64,000 nucleotides of DNA from Chromatiaceae bacterium. Its GTDB lineage: Bacteria > Pseudomonadota > Gammaproteobacteria > Chromatiales > Chromatiaceae. A program made the translations under genes and the position numbers. Positions 1 to 9,121 of the stretch are shown piece by piece. Position 1 is the stretch's first letter. Each line of letters begins with the position of its first letter. Where the stretch lies: positions 1,458,315 through 1,522,314 of the forward strand of contig CP037918.1 of NCBI GenBank assembly GCA_019356535.1. The letters run 5' to 3'. The notes beneath the pieces are model-generated. The model was not told the origin of the DNA. It ran no database searches and worked only from the letters and a program-made list of their open reading frames with translations.

Positions 1-336
1 TGCAACCAGGCGGACAACGACTACCTGGCCGCCATCCTGTTCTCGGTAGGCGAGCTGGTACGCAAGTATGGCGACGACGTGGAGATCGTGGTCTCGGTCT
101 TTGGCCCGGGTATCCACTTGCTGGCCAAACAGCCGCGCCGCGCCATCCGCCCCGAACTCCAGGAACATGCCAGCTCCCTGGCCATGTACGGTGTCGCCTT
201 CCATGCCTGCGGCAATACCCTGAAGGCGCTGGAGTGGACGGAAGACGACCTGCTGCCTTTTGCCACCATGGTGCCGATCGGCGCCGAGGACTTGATGCTG
301 CTTCAGGAACAAGGTTACGCCTACATCTCCTGGTAG
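1..336 (+). CDS. DsrE-family protein, 3' part only
   Basis: This reading frame is open from the first base of the window, so the true start lies outside it. The visible 111 residues alternate hydrophobic strands and helices in the way of the DsrE/DsrF/YchN fold: an early strand with VEIVVSVFGPGIHLL, then a segment with HACGNTL, and a C-terminal YAYISW. DsrE-like proteins are small cytoplasmic sulfur-relay or sulfur-binding proteins that usually use a conserved cysteine; the cysteine in HACGNTL is the candidate here. The gene converges on the next gene and is separated from it by a hairpin. The family call is fairly secure from its overall shape. No specific role can be given, because the neighbours upstream are not visible. 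Confidence 0.6.
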   Translation, partial: CNQADNDYLAAILFSVGELVRKYGDDVEIVVSVFGPGIHLLAKQPRRAIRPELQEHASSLAMYGVAFHACGNTLKALEWTEDDLLPFATMVPIGAEDLMLLQEQGYAYISW

Positions 337-348
337 GCATTCAGTAGC

Positions 349-374
349 CCCGGCATACTCCCCCACATGCCGGG
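349..374. terminator. Hairpin between convergent genes
   Basis: A perfect 8-bp stem (CCCGGCAT / ATGCCGGG) with a 10-nt loop sits between the stop codons of two convergent genes. There is no strong T-run on either side, so it is at best a weak or bidirectional terminator. Confidence 0.45.
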
Positions 375-389
375 AAAGGATTTGACCCC

Positions 390-680
390 TTATTCTTCTT
401 CGTCGCGTCGCAGGCGGGTAATGTTGTTGATGGGCACCACTTCGGCAGCCGGTTTTTCGTCGGCATAGTAGGGCTTTTCCACCGGGATGCCGGCAGCATC
501 GGCCAGTTCGCGCTCACGCGCCGAGATCAGGCCCAGGCAGGCACGGATGTCCTGGATGGTCTGGTCGGACAGGGGGTGTTTCATCGCCTTGCTCGGCGGC
601 GTGGTGTCCTTGATGATCTGCGCCAGAACCTTGCGCATCACCATCATGATCTCGCGTTCTTTGCGGTTGTCGTCGTTCAT
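390..680 (-). CDS. Conserved hypothetical protein, 96 aa
   Basis: I chose the start MNDDNRKERE because a good ribosome binding site (GGAGGT) lies about 7 nt before that ATG. A longer frame would run into the mobile element upstream. The protein is charged and soluble with no signal peptide. The central region (MMVMRKVLAQIIKDTTPPS, then HPLSDQTIQDIRACLGLIS) looks helical, and the C-terminus is acidic. I recognise the general pattern as a small protein conserved in gammaproteobacteria but cannot assign a function. The gene lies downstream of rpoS on the same strand, with a MITE-like element between the two, so it may be transcribed separately. Confidence 0.6.
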   Translation of the reverse strand: MNDDNRKEREIMMVMRKVLAQIIKDTTPPSKAMKHPLSDQTIQDIRACLGLISARERELADAAGIPVEKPYYADEKPAAEVVPINNITRLRRDEEE

Positions 681-705
681 GCCGTACCTCCGGGGTTTCG
701 ATGCC

Positions 706-875
706 GCTAGCAGCCTGTCGGACTTGACCGTTTGATGCGAAAATTCGTGGGAGCGTATCAAATGGGCTTATCGATCGAGGCGAATAGCCGGGCTATTTAA
801 CGAGTTCGATAAGTTCAGTTGATCGCTATCCATGGATTTGCAGCCAAACAGCGTCAAGTCCGACAGGCTGCTAGC
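706..875. mobile_element. MITE-like element with 18-bp perfect terminal inverted repeats
   Basis: Positions 711-728 and 853-870 are perfect inverted repeats (CAGCCTGTCGGACTTGAC and its complement). Both are flanked directly by CTAG (707-710 and 871-874). This gives a 160-bp element with no coding capacity and a plausible 4-bp target duplication. Because GCTAGC is palindromic, the repeat can also be read as 23 bp. CTAG duplications are typical of some IS5-group elements, so a transposase elsewhere in the genome may mobilise it. It lies 25 nt upstream of a small gene's start codon and may affect its expression. Confidence 0.75.
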
Positions 876-985
876 ATAGAGGAAACGGTCGCTCGTTGAC
901 CACGCCGACCACCGGGTAGCCGGCAGATGCGGCGCCAAGAAACTTCTTGATCCCCTGTCGCAAGAGCAGGAGAACAAAGCCGTTT

Positions 986-1993
986 TCAATCGTTGAACAC
1001 GTTCTCCACGTTGTAGCCCTCGTGTTCGAGGATGCCGCGCAGACGCTTGAGCGCATCCATCTGGATCTGTCGCACCCGCTCACGGGTTACGCCCAGTTCC
1101 TTCGCCACCTGTTCGAGCGTTGCATTCTCGTAGCCATGCAGGCCGAAGCGGCGCTCAACCACCTCGCGCTGCTTGTCATTGAGCCGGGCCAGCCATTCGT
1201 CGAGGTGAGCGTTGATATCGTCGGCCTGAAGCCAAGTGGTGGGATCGGAGACCTTCTGGTCGGCAATGGTGTCGAGCAGCGGCTTGTCCGCATCCTTGCC
1301 GTAAGGGGTGTCCACCGAGGTGGTGCGCTCATTCAGCCCTAGCAGACGTTTCACATCGTCGATCGGCTTGTCGAGCAGGTCCGCGATCTCCTCGGCGGTG
1401 GGCTCGTGATCCAGACTCTGCGCCAGTTGCCGCGCCGCACGCATGTAGGCGTTGATCTCCTTGACCACGTGGATAGGCAGACGGATGGTGCGCGTCTGGT
1501 TCATGATGGCGCGCTCGATGGTTTGACGTATCCACCAGGTGGCGTAGGTAGAGAAGCGGAAGCCGCGCTCAGGATCGAACTTCTCGACCGCGCGAATCAA
1601 GCCAAGATTGCCTTCCTCGATCAGGTCCAGCAAGGCCAGGCCGCGATTCATGTAGCGCCGGGCAATCTTTACCACCAGGCGCAGATTGCATTCGATCATC
1701 TTGCGCCGCGCTGCCTCGTCGCCCTTTTGCGCCAACCGCGAGTAATAGACCTCTTCTTCGGCGGTCAGCAGCTTGGAAGCACCGATCTCGTTAAGATAGA
1801 GCCGCGTGGCATCGAGCTGGCGGTCGGGCACCACTCCGGCTTCGAAGGCCTTGTTGGCCTCCTCGTCAAGCACCGCAGGAGGCGGCACGATCGGATTGGG
1901 GATATCTTCGGTTGCCACCTCGGTGGCGACGACTGGATCCTCCACAGGAGATTCTTCGGCCCTAGAGGTATTGGCAGCTTTCTTCCGTGGCAT
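986..1993 (-). CDS. rpoS: RNA polymerase sigma factor RpoS
   Basis: This 335-residue sigma-70-family protein directs RNA polymerase to stationary-phase and general-stress promoters. After a variable, Pro/Val-rich N-terminus of about 55 residues come region 1.2 (TRLYLNEIG), regions 2.1-2.4 ([50 protein letters not shown]), region 3 ([15 protein letters not shown]) and region 4 with the recognition helix ([20 protein letters not shown]). Length and domain order match RpoS rather than RpoD (no long region 1.1 or non-conserved insert) or RpoH. The start has a GGAGGT site. The order surE-pcm-yqaA-nlpD-rpoS is the classical gammaproteobacterial arrangement, which strongly supports the name. The main rpoS promoter often lies inside nlpD; I did not try to locate it. 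Confidence 0.97.
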   Translation of the reverse strand: MPRKKAANTSRAEESPVEDPVVATEVATEDIPNPIVPPPAVLDEEANKAFEAGVVPDRQLDATRLYLNEIGASKLLTAEEEVYYSRLAQKGDEAARRKMIECNLRLVVKIARRYMNRGLALLDLIEEGNLGLIRAVEKFDPERGFRFSTYATWWIRQTIERAIMNQTRTIRLPIHVVKEINAYMRAARQLAQSLDHEPTAEEIADLLDKPIDDVKRLLGLNERTTSVDTPYGKDADKPLLDTIADQKVSDPTTWLQADDINAHLDEWLARLNDKQREVVERRFGLHGYENATLEQVAKELGVTRERVRQIQMDALKRLRGILEHEGYNVENVFND

Positions 1994-2017
1994 CCTCGTT
2001 CACCTCCAGTCGGTGGT

Positions 2018-2875
2018 TCATCGATGCGGCAGGAGCTTCAGCGGGTCGACCGGCTTGCCATCTCTCCTGATTTCAAAATGCAGCAAGGGACGCCCATCGT
2101 TCGCCCTGCCCATTTCCGCAATCTTTTGTCCTTTGGTTACGCGCTGATCCTGCCGGACCAGCAGTTTCCTGTTGTGCCCATAGGCACTCAGGTAGTTGTC
2201 ATTATGCTTGATGATGATAAGCCGACCGTAACCGATCAGTCCACTACCGCTGTAGACCACCTTGCCTCCTTCAGCGGCGAGTACCGGCTGTCCCTCGCGA
2301 CCCGCGATCTTGATGCCCTTGCGCAGGGGATCGCCGGCCTTCCAGGTGGCCACCAGCCGCCCATTGGCCGGCCAGCGCCAACGCAGCTTTTCGGTGACCT
2401 GGCGCGCGGGCCTGGCCGCCACACCAGCGCGGGTCGTGGTGGACTGCGAAGACCTCGCTGTCGTCTTCGGCTGCGACACAGCAGGCGCGGCACTCCTGGC
2501 ACGAGTGACCGGTGGCGAGGTCTTGCTGTGCGAGGTATCCGGGGGCCGTAGCCGGATCAACTGTCCCGGATAGATCACGTAGGGCGGCCGGATGCCGTTC
2601 CAGCGCGCGAGCGAACGATAATCCCGGTTGGCACGCCAGGCGATGGAATAGAGGGTATCACCACGGCGAACCCGATACTGGCTGGCCTTGAGCTTGCGGG
2701 GCGCAGCCACGGACGGAGCCGGCACAGGATGATGCACACGGGGGGCGGGAGAAGGTGACGTGACACCCCGTGACTCCATCGGCGCACGCCAGCGCGAGGA
2801 ACAGCCGTGCAACAACAGTACCGAAACCACCAGGAGCAATATCCATCGCATCGCAGCTGTGGTCCGCTTCGGCAT
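2018..2875 (-). CDS. nlpD: Murein hydrolase activator lipoprotein NlpD
   Basis: This is a 285-residue outer-membrane lipoprotein. An N-terminal hydrophobic segment ends in a lipobox (LLLHGC), followed by a Pro-rich linker. A LysM peptidoglycan-binding domain follows at about residues 65-110 (YRVRRGDTLYSIAWRANRDY ... YPGQLIRL). The C-terminal domain is of the M23/LytM type (GRLVATWKAGDPLRKGIKIA ... SAYGHNRKLL ... LHFEIRRDGKPVDPLKLLP). The usual zinc-binding HxxxD motif is absent, as in NlpD proteins that activate amidases such as AmiC without cutting peptidoglycan themselves. It sits 24 nt before rpoS. The start at 2875 was chosen over an internal Met because GAGATTCC precedes it. Confidence 0.93.
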   Translation of the reverse strand: MPKRTTAAMRWILLLVVSVLLLHGCSSRWRAPMESRGVTSPSPAPRVHHPVPAPSVAAPRKLKASQYRVRRGDTLYSIAWRANRDYRSLARWNGIRPPYVIYPGQLIRLRPPDTSHSKTSPPVTRARSAAPAVSQPKTTARSSQSTTTRAGVAARPARQVTEKLRWRWPANGRLVATWKAGDPLRKGIKIAGREGQPVLAAEGGKVVYSGSGLIGYGRLIIIKHNDNYLSAYGHNRKLLVRQDQRVTKGQKIAEMGRANDGRPLLHFEIRRDGKPVDPLKLLPHR

Positions 2876-2900
2876 CTGGAATCTCTGTCCGGCTGTCCGG

Positions 2901-3479
2901 TCAATATCTCGCCGCTGCCACTATGATGACCACCGTCAATAGCGTCAACCAACCGATCCAGTCCACCCAGCGACGCAAACGCTGTTCCATGGTCTCGCCG
3001 CCCCAGGCCATGAGCAGGGCGACCAGCAGGAAGCGCGCACCCCGCCCGATGAAGGACGCAATCACGAAGGGGAGAAAAGGCATGCTCACGACCCCGGCGG
3101 TGATGGTGAACACCTTGTAGGGGATAGGCGAAAAGCCGGCCACGAAGATGGCCCAGAAACCCCATGCGTCGAACCAGGAACGGGCCTGCTGATAGGCGCC
3201 CCAGTAACCCCAGTCGTGCAAGAAAGGCGCGATGGCATCGAAGGCCAACCAGCCAATCAGGTAACCCAGCGCACCGCCGGCCACCGAGGCCAGGGTAGTA
3301 AGCAGCGCCAGGCGCCAGGCACGTTGCGGGCGCGCCATGCTCATGGGTGCGAGCATCACGTCGGGCGGCACCGGAAAGAAGGACGACTCGGCGAAGCTCA
3401 GGCCTGCCAGGTACCAGCCTGCATGGGGGTGGCGCGCCCAGCGCATGACCTTGTCATAAAGTATCGTGAACAGTTTCAT
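2901..3479 (-). CDS. YqaA-like small inner-membrane protein (DedA/VTT-related)
   Basis: This 192-residue integral membrane protein has about five hydrophobic segments (around residues 20-40, 55-75, 85-100, 115-140 and 170-190). The segment with SFAESSFFPVPPDVML, followed by GGALGYLIGW, and the later AGFSPIPYKVFTITAGVVSM are typical of the YqaA branch of the DedA/VTT family. Members have been linked to envelope homeostasis and lipid transport, but the substrate of YqaA itself is not established. It lies between pcm (4-nt gap) and nlpD (25-nt gap) on the same strand, a common gammaproteobacterial arrangement, and is probably co-transcribed with them. Confidence 0.85.
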   Translation of the reverse strand: MKLFTILYDKVMRWARHPHAGWYLAGLSFAESSFFPVPPDVMLAPMSMARPQRAWRLALLTTLASVAGGALGYLIGWLAFDAIAPFLHDWGYWGAYQQARSWFDAWGFWAIFVAGFSPIPYKVFTITAGVVSMPFLPFVIASFIGRGARFLLVALLMAWGGETMEQRLRRWVDWIGWLTLLTVVIIVAAARY

Positions 3480-3483
3480 GGGC

Positions 3484-4140
3484 TCAGCTCGTCCCCCCCA
3501 ACAGGGGCACGAAACTCACCCGCTCGAGAATCTCCTTGTCGTGCCCGCTGGCAGTGCGCCGCACCCGTACCAGCACCTGTTCGCGCCCGCTGCCGATCGG
3601 CAATACCATGCAACCTCCGGGGCGCAGTTGCTCGACCAGGGCCAGCGGGATACCAGGCGGCGCAGCCGTCACGATGATGCCATCGAAAGGCGCATAATGT
3701 GGCCAACCCATGCCACCATCGGCATACTTGGTGCGCACGTTCAGCAGGTTGAGTCGGTGGAAGCGCTGGCGTGCCGTTTTCAGCAGGGCCTCGATGCGTT
3801 CAACCGTGTATACCCTGCGCACCAGTGGTGCCAGCACCACCGTCTGGTAGCCGGAACCCGTACCGATCTCCAGCACGTTCTCGGGCGTGCCACATTCGAG
3901 CAGGGCCTCGGTCATGCGCGCCACGATATAGGGCTGTGAAATGGTCTGGTTGTGCCCGATGGGCAGTGCGGTGTTCTCGTAGGCGCGCGAGGCCAACGCT
4001 TCGTCCACGAACAGGTGACGCGGCGTCTCCAGGATGCGTTGCAGCACGCGCTCATCCCGCACCCCCTGGGCGCGAATCTGCTCGACCAGGCGCTCACGGG
4101 TGCGGCGCGAAGTCATGCCGATGCCCTGTAGCGCTGTCAT
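3484..4140 (-). CDS. pcm: Protein-L-isoaspartate O-methyltransferase
   Basis: This cytoplasmic protein-repair enzyme methylates L-isoaspartyl residues in aged proteins using S-adenosylmethionine. The SAM-binding motif I is clear ([18 protein letters not shown]), followed by [13 protein letters not shown] and the downstream [14 protein letters not shown] and [12 protein letters not shown] motifs. [20 protein letters not shown] near the N-terminus is characteristic of Pcm. I start it at 4140 (MTALQ), because that ATG overlaps the surE stop as ATGA. An in-frame Met four codons earlier would lie deeper inside surE. Length (218 aa) is normal. It pairs with surE and rpoS, consistent with a role in stationary-phase survival. 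Confidence 0.95.
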   Translation of the reverse strand: MTALQGIGMTSRRTRERLVEQIRAQGVRDERVLQRILETPRHLFVDEALASRAYENTALPIGHNQTISQPYIVARMTEALLECGTPENVLEIGTGSGYQTVVLAPLVRRVYTVERIEALLKTARQRFHRLNLLNVRTKYADGGMGWPHYAPFDGIIVTAAPPGIPLALVEQLRPGGCMVLPIGSGREQVLVRVRRTASGHDKEILERVSFVPLLGGTS

Positions 4141-4883
4141 GTCCCCAGCCACTCCCCCAGTACCGGCACTGCGGAATGCCGGGTCAGATCCACCTGCAAG
4201 GGCGTAACCGAGACATAGCCGTTGCGCACAGCATGGAAATCGGTGCCCTCGCCCGCGTCCGCCTCGGGGCCTGCTGCCCCCACCCAGTAGATGGGCCGGC
4301 CGCGCGGGTCCTGCTCACGCACCACCGGCTCAGCCTTGTGGCGGTGTCCCAGCCGTGTGGCACGAAAGCCCTTCAACTGCTCCCAGGGCAGGTCGGGCAC
4401 ATTGACGTTGAGGATCAATTGGTCGCCGGGCGAGCCCTCGCGGCGCAGCTTCTCGACCAGCATCACCGCCACCCGGGCGCCGGTCTCGTAGTGCCGCGGC
4501 TCGTGCGCACCCATGGAGATGGCGATCGCCGGGTAGCCCAGGAAACGCCCCTCTGTGGCCGCGGCCACGGTGCCGGAGTAGATCACATCGTCGCCCATGT
4601 TCGGCCCCGAATTGATCCCCGAGACCACCATGTCGGGCTCCACCTCGAGGAGGCCGGTAATCGCCAGGTGCACGCAATCGGTGGGCGTTCCTTCGACGCT
4701 CATGAAGCCATTCTCGGCACGGCGCGCGCGAATCGGCAGCTCCAGGGTGAGTGAATTGCTCGCCCCGCTGCGGTCACGCTCGGGCGCCACCACGTCGATC
4801 TCTGCAAGCGGCGCCAGCGCCTCGGCCAATGCCTTCAGGCCCGGTGCCAGGTAACCGTCATCGTTGCTGAGCAGGATTCGCAT
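4137..4883 (-). CDS. surE: 5'/3'-nucleotidase SurE
   Basis: SurE is a metal-dependent phosphatase acting on nucleoside 5'- and 3'-monophosphates and contributes to stationary-phase survival. The N-terminal metal-binding motif is intact ([16 protein letters not shown]). So are [17 protein letters not shown], the [11 protein letters not shown] motif and the [20 protein letters not shown] loop. The C-terminus has [12 protein letters not shown], typical of the family. The start at 4883 was chosen because the conserved [10 protein letters not shown] begins there; an upstream extension of 11 residues is not family-like. The 248-residue length is usual. It overlaps pcm by 4 nt. The gene upstream is divergent, so the 146-bp gap should hold the surE promoter. 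Confidence 0.96.
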   Translation of the reverse strand: MRILLSNDDGYLAPGLKALAEALAPLAEIDVVAPERDRSGASNSLTLELPIRARRAENGFMSVEGTPTDCVHLAITGLLEVEPDMVVSGINSGPNMGDDVIYSGTVAAATEGRFLGYPAIAISMGAHEPRHYETGARVAVMLVEKLRREGSPGDQLILNVNVPDLPWEQLKGFRATRLGHRHKAEPVVREQDPRGRPIYWVGAAGPEADAGEGTDFHAVRNGYVSVTPLQVDLTRHSAVPVLGEWLGT

Positions 4884-5029
4884 GCCTTCCGTCATACCAC
4901 TGCGGGGAAGGCGCAACTATACGGCATCCCTCGGTCCATCTCACCCCGCCCGGAGACCGGATCCCACCCATATGCGTGTCGTGGAAATCTGTGCTTGATC
5001 CTGCCGCCCATTCTCGGTCCAATCGGCGG

Positions 5030-5563
5030 ATGACCAAGAAACCCGACATCCCCGAGGAAGAGCGCGCCCTGTTCCGCGAGGCGATGGCCGGTGTGCGTCC
5101 GCAACGCGCCGACCGGGTGGAGCCCTTCCGGGCGCGTCGCGCACCGCACCCCCTGCAACACCCTGACGAGCAACGCGAGCAGGCGCTGGCCGATCTCTCC
5201 ATCGAGACCCCGGAGTTCTTCGAGTTCCGCCGTCCCGGCATCCAGCTCCGCCTGTTCCAGGATCTGCAACGCGGCCTGATCCCGCCGGAGGAGAGCCTGG
5301 ACCTGCATGGTATGCGTGTCAACGAGGCACGTAGGGCCTTCAGTCGCTTCCTTGGCGCCAGCCTGCGCCGAGGCCTGCGCTGCGTGCGCATCGTGCATGG
5401 CAAGGGGCGCAACTCGCCCGACAGCCAGCCGGTGCTCAAGCAGAAGACCTACCAGTGGCTGTTGCAGAGTGAGGCGGTACTGGCCTTCGTTTCGGCACCG
5501 CGCTGGGATGGTGGCAGTGGTGCCACCTACGTGCTGCTCTCGCGCAAGGCCGGGCGTCGCTGA
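5030..5563 (+). CDS. Smr-domain protein, SmrA/SmrB (YfcN)-like
   Basis: The protein has 177 residues with an N-terminal helical region (ITKKP-like start, then EEERALFREAMAGVRP) and a C-terminal Smr domain. The two hallmark motifs of an active Smr nuclease are present: DLHGMRVNEA (DLHG) and VRIVHGKGRNS (HGKG), followed by the typical end, AFVSAPRWDGGSGATYVLL. In E. coli, the related SmrB cleaves mRNA between collided ribosomes. The EEDQALFR-like N-terminus here resembles that SmrA/SmrB group, so ribosome rescue is a reasonable inference but not shown. I chose the ATG at 5030 because homologous N-termini begin with a Lys-rich MTKK. It is divergent from surE and convergent with prpD. Confidence 0.85.
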   Translation: MTKKPDIPEEERALFREAMAGVRPQRADRVEPFRARRAPHPLQHPDEQREQALADLSIETPEFFEFRRPGIQLRLFQDLQRGLIPPEESLDLHGMRVNEARRAFSRFLGASLRRGLRCVRIVHGKGRNSPDSQPVLKQKTYQWLLQSEAVLAFVSAPRWDGGSGATYVLLSRKAGRR

Positions 5564-5571
5564 GCCCGGCC
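5548..5571. terminator. Hairpin at the smr stop codon
   Basis: A perfect 8-bp GC-only stem (GGCCGGGC / GCCCGGCC) with an 8-nt loop overlaps the stop codon between two convergent genes. There is no T-run, so termination activity is uncertain. Confidence 0.35.
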
Positions 5572-5582
5572 CGCCCCTGCCC

Positions 5583-7034
5583 TCAGACCGCCATCAACGC
5601 CATCACCTCGTCCACGCTGGTCTGCTCGAAGCGCTCCTGGTCGGCACAGATCGCCAGCAGGCGTTCGGCATGCTTCGGCGACAGCCGGCCCCGCACGTAG
5701 CGTTCGAACTTTTCCACCAGCAGCGGAATGCCCTCGGCACGGCGCCGGCGATGGCCGACCGGGTAGTCCACTACCACCTTGTCGGTGGCACTGCCGTCTC
5801 GGAAGAACACCTGCACCGCGTTGCCGATGGCACGCTTGTCGGGCTCCAGGTATTCGCGGGTGAACCGCGGGTTTTCCACCACCTCCATGCGTTCGCGCAG
5901 GGCGTCGATGCGGGGGTCAGCGGCCACCTCGTCTTCATAGTCCTCGGCGGTGAGGCGGCCGAAGATCAGGGGCACGGCCACCATGTACTGCAGGCAGTGG
6001 TCACGGTCGGCCGGGTTGTCCAGCGGACCAGTCTTGTTGATGATGCGGTCGGCCGACTCCTGGGTCTCGATGACGATGCGCTCGATCTGGTCGAGCCGGT
6101 CGCGCACCTGCGGGTGCAGCGCCAGTGCGGCCTCTACCGCGGTCTGCGCATGGAACTCGGCCGGGAAGCTGATCTTGAACAGGATGTTCTCCATCACGTA
6201 GGTGCCATAGGGCTGGCTGAAGCGCAGTTCCTTCCCCTCGAACAGCACATCCTGGAAGCCCCAGGTTGGCGCGGTGATCGCCGAGGGATAGCCCATCTCG
6301 CCACGCTCGGCAAGCAGGGCCAGGAACAGGCCGCGCGCCGAAGCGTCGCCCGCCGCCCAGGACTTGCGCGAACCGGTGTTCGGCGCATGCCGATAGGTGC
6401 GCAGCGCCGAGCCGTCGATCCAGGCGTGCGATACGGCGTTGCGGATCTCCTCGCGTGAGCAGCCCAGCATGCGCGCAGCCACCGCGGTAGAGGCGATGCG
6501 TACCAGCATCACGTGGTCCAGGCCCACGCGGTTGAAGCTGTTTTCCAGCGCGATCACCCCCTGGATCTCGTGCGCCTGGATCATGGCCACGATCACCTCA
6601 CGCAGGGTGAGCGAGGGTTCGCCGCGTGCCAGCCGGCGGCGCGAGAGCCAGTCGGCGAGCGCGAGGATGGCCCCGAGATTGTCCGAGGGATGGCCCCACT
6701 CGGCCGCCAACCAGGTGTCGTTGTAATCCAGCCAGCGCACCATGGCACCGATGTTCCAGGCTGCACGCACCGGGTCCAGCTCGTAGGAGGTGCCGGGCAC
6801 ACGCGCACCACCGGGCAGCAGGGCGCCGGGTACTACCGGGCCGAGCAGCTTGGTGCAGGCCGGGTAGTTCAGGGCATACAGGCCACAGCCGATGGTATCC
6901 ATCCAGCAATAGCGGGCGGTCTGCATGGCCTCTTCGGAACGGGTGACATCGTAGTCGAGCACATAGTCGGCGATGTCGCGGATCACGGCATCGAATTCGG
7001 GACGCGCAGCGTCCAGCACGGCAGCCTTGGACAT
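5583..7034 (-). CDS. prpD: 2-methylcitrate dehydratase PrpD
   Basis: This 483-residue enzyme dehydrates 2-methylcitrate to 2-methyl-cis-aconitate, the third step of propionyl-CoA breakdown. It belongs to the MmgE/PrpD family, which needs no iron-sulfur cluster. Family landmarks include [40 protein letters not shown] and [20 protein letters not shown], plus [16 protein letters not shown] in the C-terminal part. Length is normal. It is the last gene of prpE-gntR-prpB-prpC-prpD, 21 nt after prpC, so the pathway is complete here apart from the final hydration, which a housekeeping aconitase can supply. It converges on the smr gene. Confidence 0.96.
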   Translation of the reverse strand: MSKAAVLDAARPEFDAVIRDIADYVLDYDVTRSEEAMQTARYCWMDTIGCGLYALNYPACTKLLGPVVPGALLPGGARVPGTSYELDPVRAAWNIGAMVRWLDYNDTWLAAEWGHPSDNLGAILALADWLSRRRLARGEPSLTLREVIVAMIQAHEIQGVIALENSFNRVGLDHVMLVRIASTAVAARMLGCSREEIRNAVSHAWIDGSALRTYRHAPNTGSRKSWAAGDASARGLFLALLAERGEMGYPSAITAPTWGFQDVLFEGKELRFSQPYGTYVMENILFKISFPAEFHAQTAVEAALALHPQVRDRLDQIERIVIETQESADRIINKTGPLDNPADRDHCLQYMVAVPLIFGRLTAEDYEDEVAADPRIDALRERMEVVENPRFTREYLEPDKRAIGNAVQVFFRDGSATDKVVVDYPVGHRRRRAEGIPLLVEKFERYVRGRLSPKHAERLLAICADQERFEQTSVDEVMALMAV

Positions 7035-7055
7035 AACAACTCCTGTCGAGAATGA

Positions 7056-8201
7056 TCAGCGTTGGGCCAGGGGCACGAAGGTGCGGTTCTCGGGCCCGGT
7101 GTAGTGTGCCGAGGGACGGATGATCTTGCCGTCCTCGCGCTGCTCGATGACGTGCGCGCCCCAGCCGGCGACGCGCGCGATCACGAACAGCGGGGTAAAC
7201 AGGTCGGTGGGAATGCGCATCTGCCCATACGACACCGCCGAGAACCAGTCGAGGTTGGGGAACATGTGCTTGAGTTCCCACATCACCGCCTCCAGACGCT
7301 CAGCGATCTGGTAACGGGTGAGATCACTGTTCTCTTCCGACAGCTCGCGTGCCACCGCCTTGATGATGTCGTTGCGCGGGTCGCCCACAGTGTAGACCGG
7401 GTGACCGAAACCGATGACGATCTCGCGCCGCGCCACGCGCTCGCGGATGTCGGCCTCGGCCTCGTCGGCATCCCGGTAACGCGCCTGGATGCGATGGGCC
7501 TCCTCGTTGGCCCCGCCGTGCTTTGGCCCGCGCAGGGCGCCGATGGCTCCGGTGATGGCCGAATACAGGTCGGACCCGGTGCCGGCAATCACCCGTGCGG
7601 TGAAGGTCGAGGCATTGAACTCGTGCTCGGCATACAGGATCAGCGAGGTATGCATGGCGCGCACCCAGGAGGTACGCGGCACCTTGCCGTGCAGCAGGTG
7701 CAGGAAGTGTGCACCGATGCTCTCGTCATCGGTCTCGACCTCGATGCGCCGCCCATGCTGCGCGAAGTGGTACCAGTACAGCAGCATGGAAGGAAAGGCC
7801 GCCATCAAATGATCGATCAGGTCACGCGCTTCCGCCGCGGGCTGGGCAGGCGCCTCGGGCAGCAGCGAGCCGAGCACCGAGCAACCGGTGCGCAGCACGT
7901 CCATCGGATGCGCCGCCGGCGGCAGGGCCTCGAGCGCCTGGCGCAGTGCCGGCGGCAGGCCGCGCAGGGCGCGCAGCTTCGCCTTGTAGGTGGCCAGCGT
8001 CGCGGCATCGGGCAACTCGCCGTGGATCAGCAGGTAGGCCACCTCCTCGAATTCGCAGGCGGCGGCCAGGTCGCGGATGTCGTACCCGCGATAATGCAGA
8101 TCGTTGCCACTGCGCCCTACCGTACAGATGGCGGTATTGCCGGCCACGGTACCGGACAGGGCGACGGATTTCTTGGCACGGGGAAGTGTCTGTGCGTTCA
8201 T
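7056..8201 (-). CDS. prpC: 2-methylcitrate synthase PrpC
   Basis: PrpC condenses propionyl-CoA with oxaloacetate to 2-methylcitrate. This 381-residue protein is a type II citrate-synthase fold of the short (PrpC) class. The N-terminus has [20 protein letters not shown]. The catalytic His regions are recognisable as [16 protein letters not shown] and [15 protein letters not shown], and the catalytic Asp region as [14 protein letters not shown], with [20 protein letters not shown] toward the end. These fit methylcitrate synthase better than the longer hexameric citrate synthase GltA. Its ATG overlaps the prpB stop (ATGA), which indicates translational coupling. Confidence 0.96.
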   Translation of the reverse strand: MNAQTLPRAKKSVALSGTVAGNTAICTVGRSGNDLHYRGYDIRDLAAACEFEEVAYLLIHGELPDAATLATYKAKLRALRGLPPALRQALEALPPAAHPMDVLRTGCSVLGSLLPEAPAQPAAEARDLIDHLMAAFPSMLLYWYHFAQHGRRIEVETDDESIGAHFLHLLHGKVPRTSWVRAMHTSLILYAEHEFNASTFTARVIAGTGSDLYSAITGAIGALRGPKHGGANEEAHRIQARYRDADEAEADIRERVARREIVIGFGHPVYTVGDPRNDIIKAVARELSEENSDLTRYQIAERLEAVMWELKHMFPNLDWFSAVSYGQMRIPTDLFTPLFVIARVAGWGAHVIEQREDGKIIRPSAHYTGPENRTFVPLAQR

Positions 8202-9103
8202 GATGTTGGCTCCTGCGGTTGCGCCGCCTCGGCGGCGAACAGCTCATCGAGCTTACGCTCGTAGTCGTGATAACCGAGAAAGGCGTACAACTCCTCACGG
8301 GTCTGCATGCTGTCGAGCACCGCGCGCTGAGTGCCCTCCTCGCGCAGCACCTGGTAGACGCGCAACGCTGCAGCGTTGGCGGCGCGGAAGGCCGATAACG
8401 GGTAGAGCGCGATGTGTACGCCGGCCGAGGCCAGCTCCTCCACAGTGAACAGCGGCGTGGCACCGAACTCGGTGATATTCGCCAGCACCGGCACGCCCAC
8501 CGCCTCGACGAACTCGCGGTACTGTTCGAGTGTGGTCATGGCCTCGGGGAAGATCATGTCGGCCCCGGCCTCGACACAGGCGACCGCGCGCTCGATGGCC
8601 GAGTCCATGCCCTCCACTGCCAGTGCGTCGGTGCGCGCCATCACCACGAACTCGGGGTCGGTACGCGCATCGACCGCCGCCTTGATGCGATCGACCATCT
8701 CCTGCAAGGGCACGATGGCCTTGTTCGGGCGGTGACCGCAGCGCTTCTGCGCCACCTGGTCCTCGATGTGCATGGCCGCCGCGCCGCACTTGATCAGCGA
8801 ACGCACAGTGCGCGCGATGTTGAAGGCCCCGCCCCAGCCGGTGTCCGCGTCCACCAGCACCGGCAGTTCGGTCACGTCGGTGATGCGCCGCAGGTCGGTG
8901 AGCACGTCCTCGAGCGTGGTGATGCCCAGGTCCGGGATGCCGCAGGAACCCGCAGCCACGCCACCACCCGAGAGATACAGCGCACGAAAGCCGGAGGCTT
9001 CGGCCAGGCGAGCATGGTAGGCATTGATCGCCCCCACGCATTGCAGGGGCCTTTCCTGTTCGATGGCCTGGCGGAAGCGCCGGCCGGGAGAGTCACATGT
9101 CAT
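8198..9103 (-). CDS. prpB: 2-methylisocitrate lyase PrpB
   Basis: PrpB splits 2-methylisocitrate into pyruvate and succinate, the last step of the pathway. The 301-residue protein is a member of the isocitrate lyase/PEP mutase superfamily. The key catalytic loop is present ([11 protein letters not shown], with the KRCGH signature). So are the substrate- and Mg-binding segments [36 protein letters not shown] and [14 protein letters not shown]. The C-terminus ([20 protein letters not shown]) is typical of proteobacterial PrpB. It follows the GntR regulator by 18 nt and overlaps prpC by 4 nt. Confidence 0.96.
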   Translation of the reverse strand: MTCDSPGRRFRQAIEQERPLQCVGAINAYHARLAEASGFRALYLSGGGVAAGSCGIPDLGITTLEDVLTDLRRITDVTELPVLVDADTGWGGAFNIARTVRSLIKCGAAAMHIEDQVAQKRCGHRPNKAIVPLQEMVDRIKAAVDARTDPEFVVMARTDALAVEGMDSAIERAVACVEAGADMIFPEAMTTLEQYREFVEAVGVPVLANITEFGATPLFTVEELASAGVHIALYPLSAFRAANAAALRVYQVLREEGTQRAVLDSMQTREELYAFLGYHDYERKLDELFAAEAAQPQEPTS

Positions 9104-9121
9104 GATGTCTTTTCACCTGTT

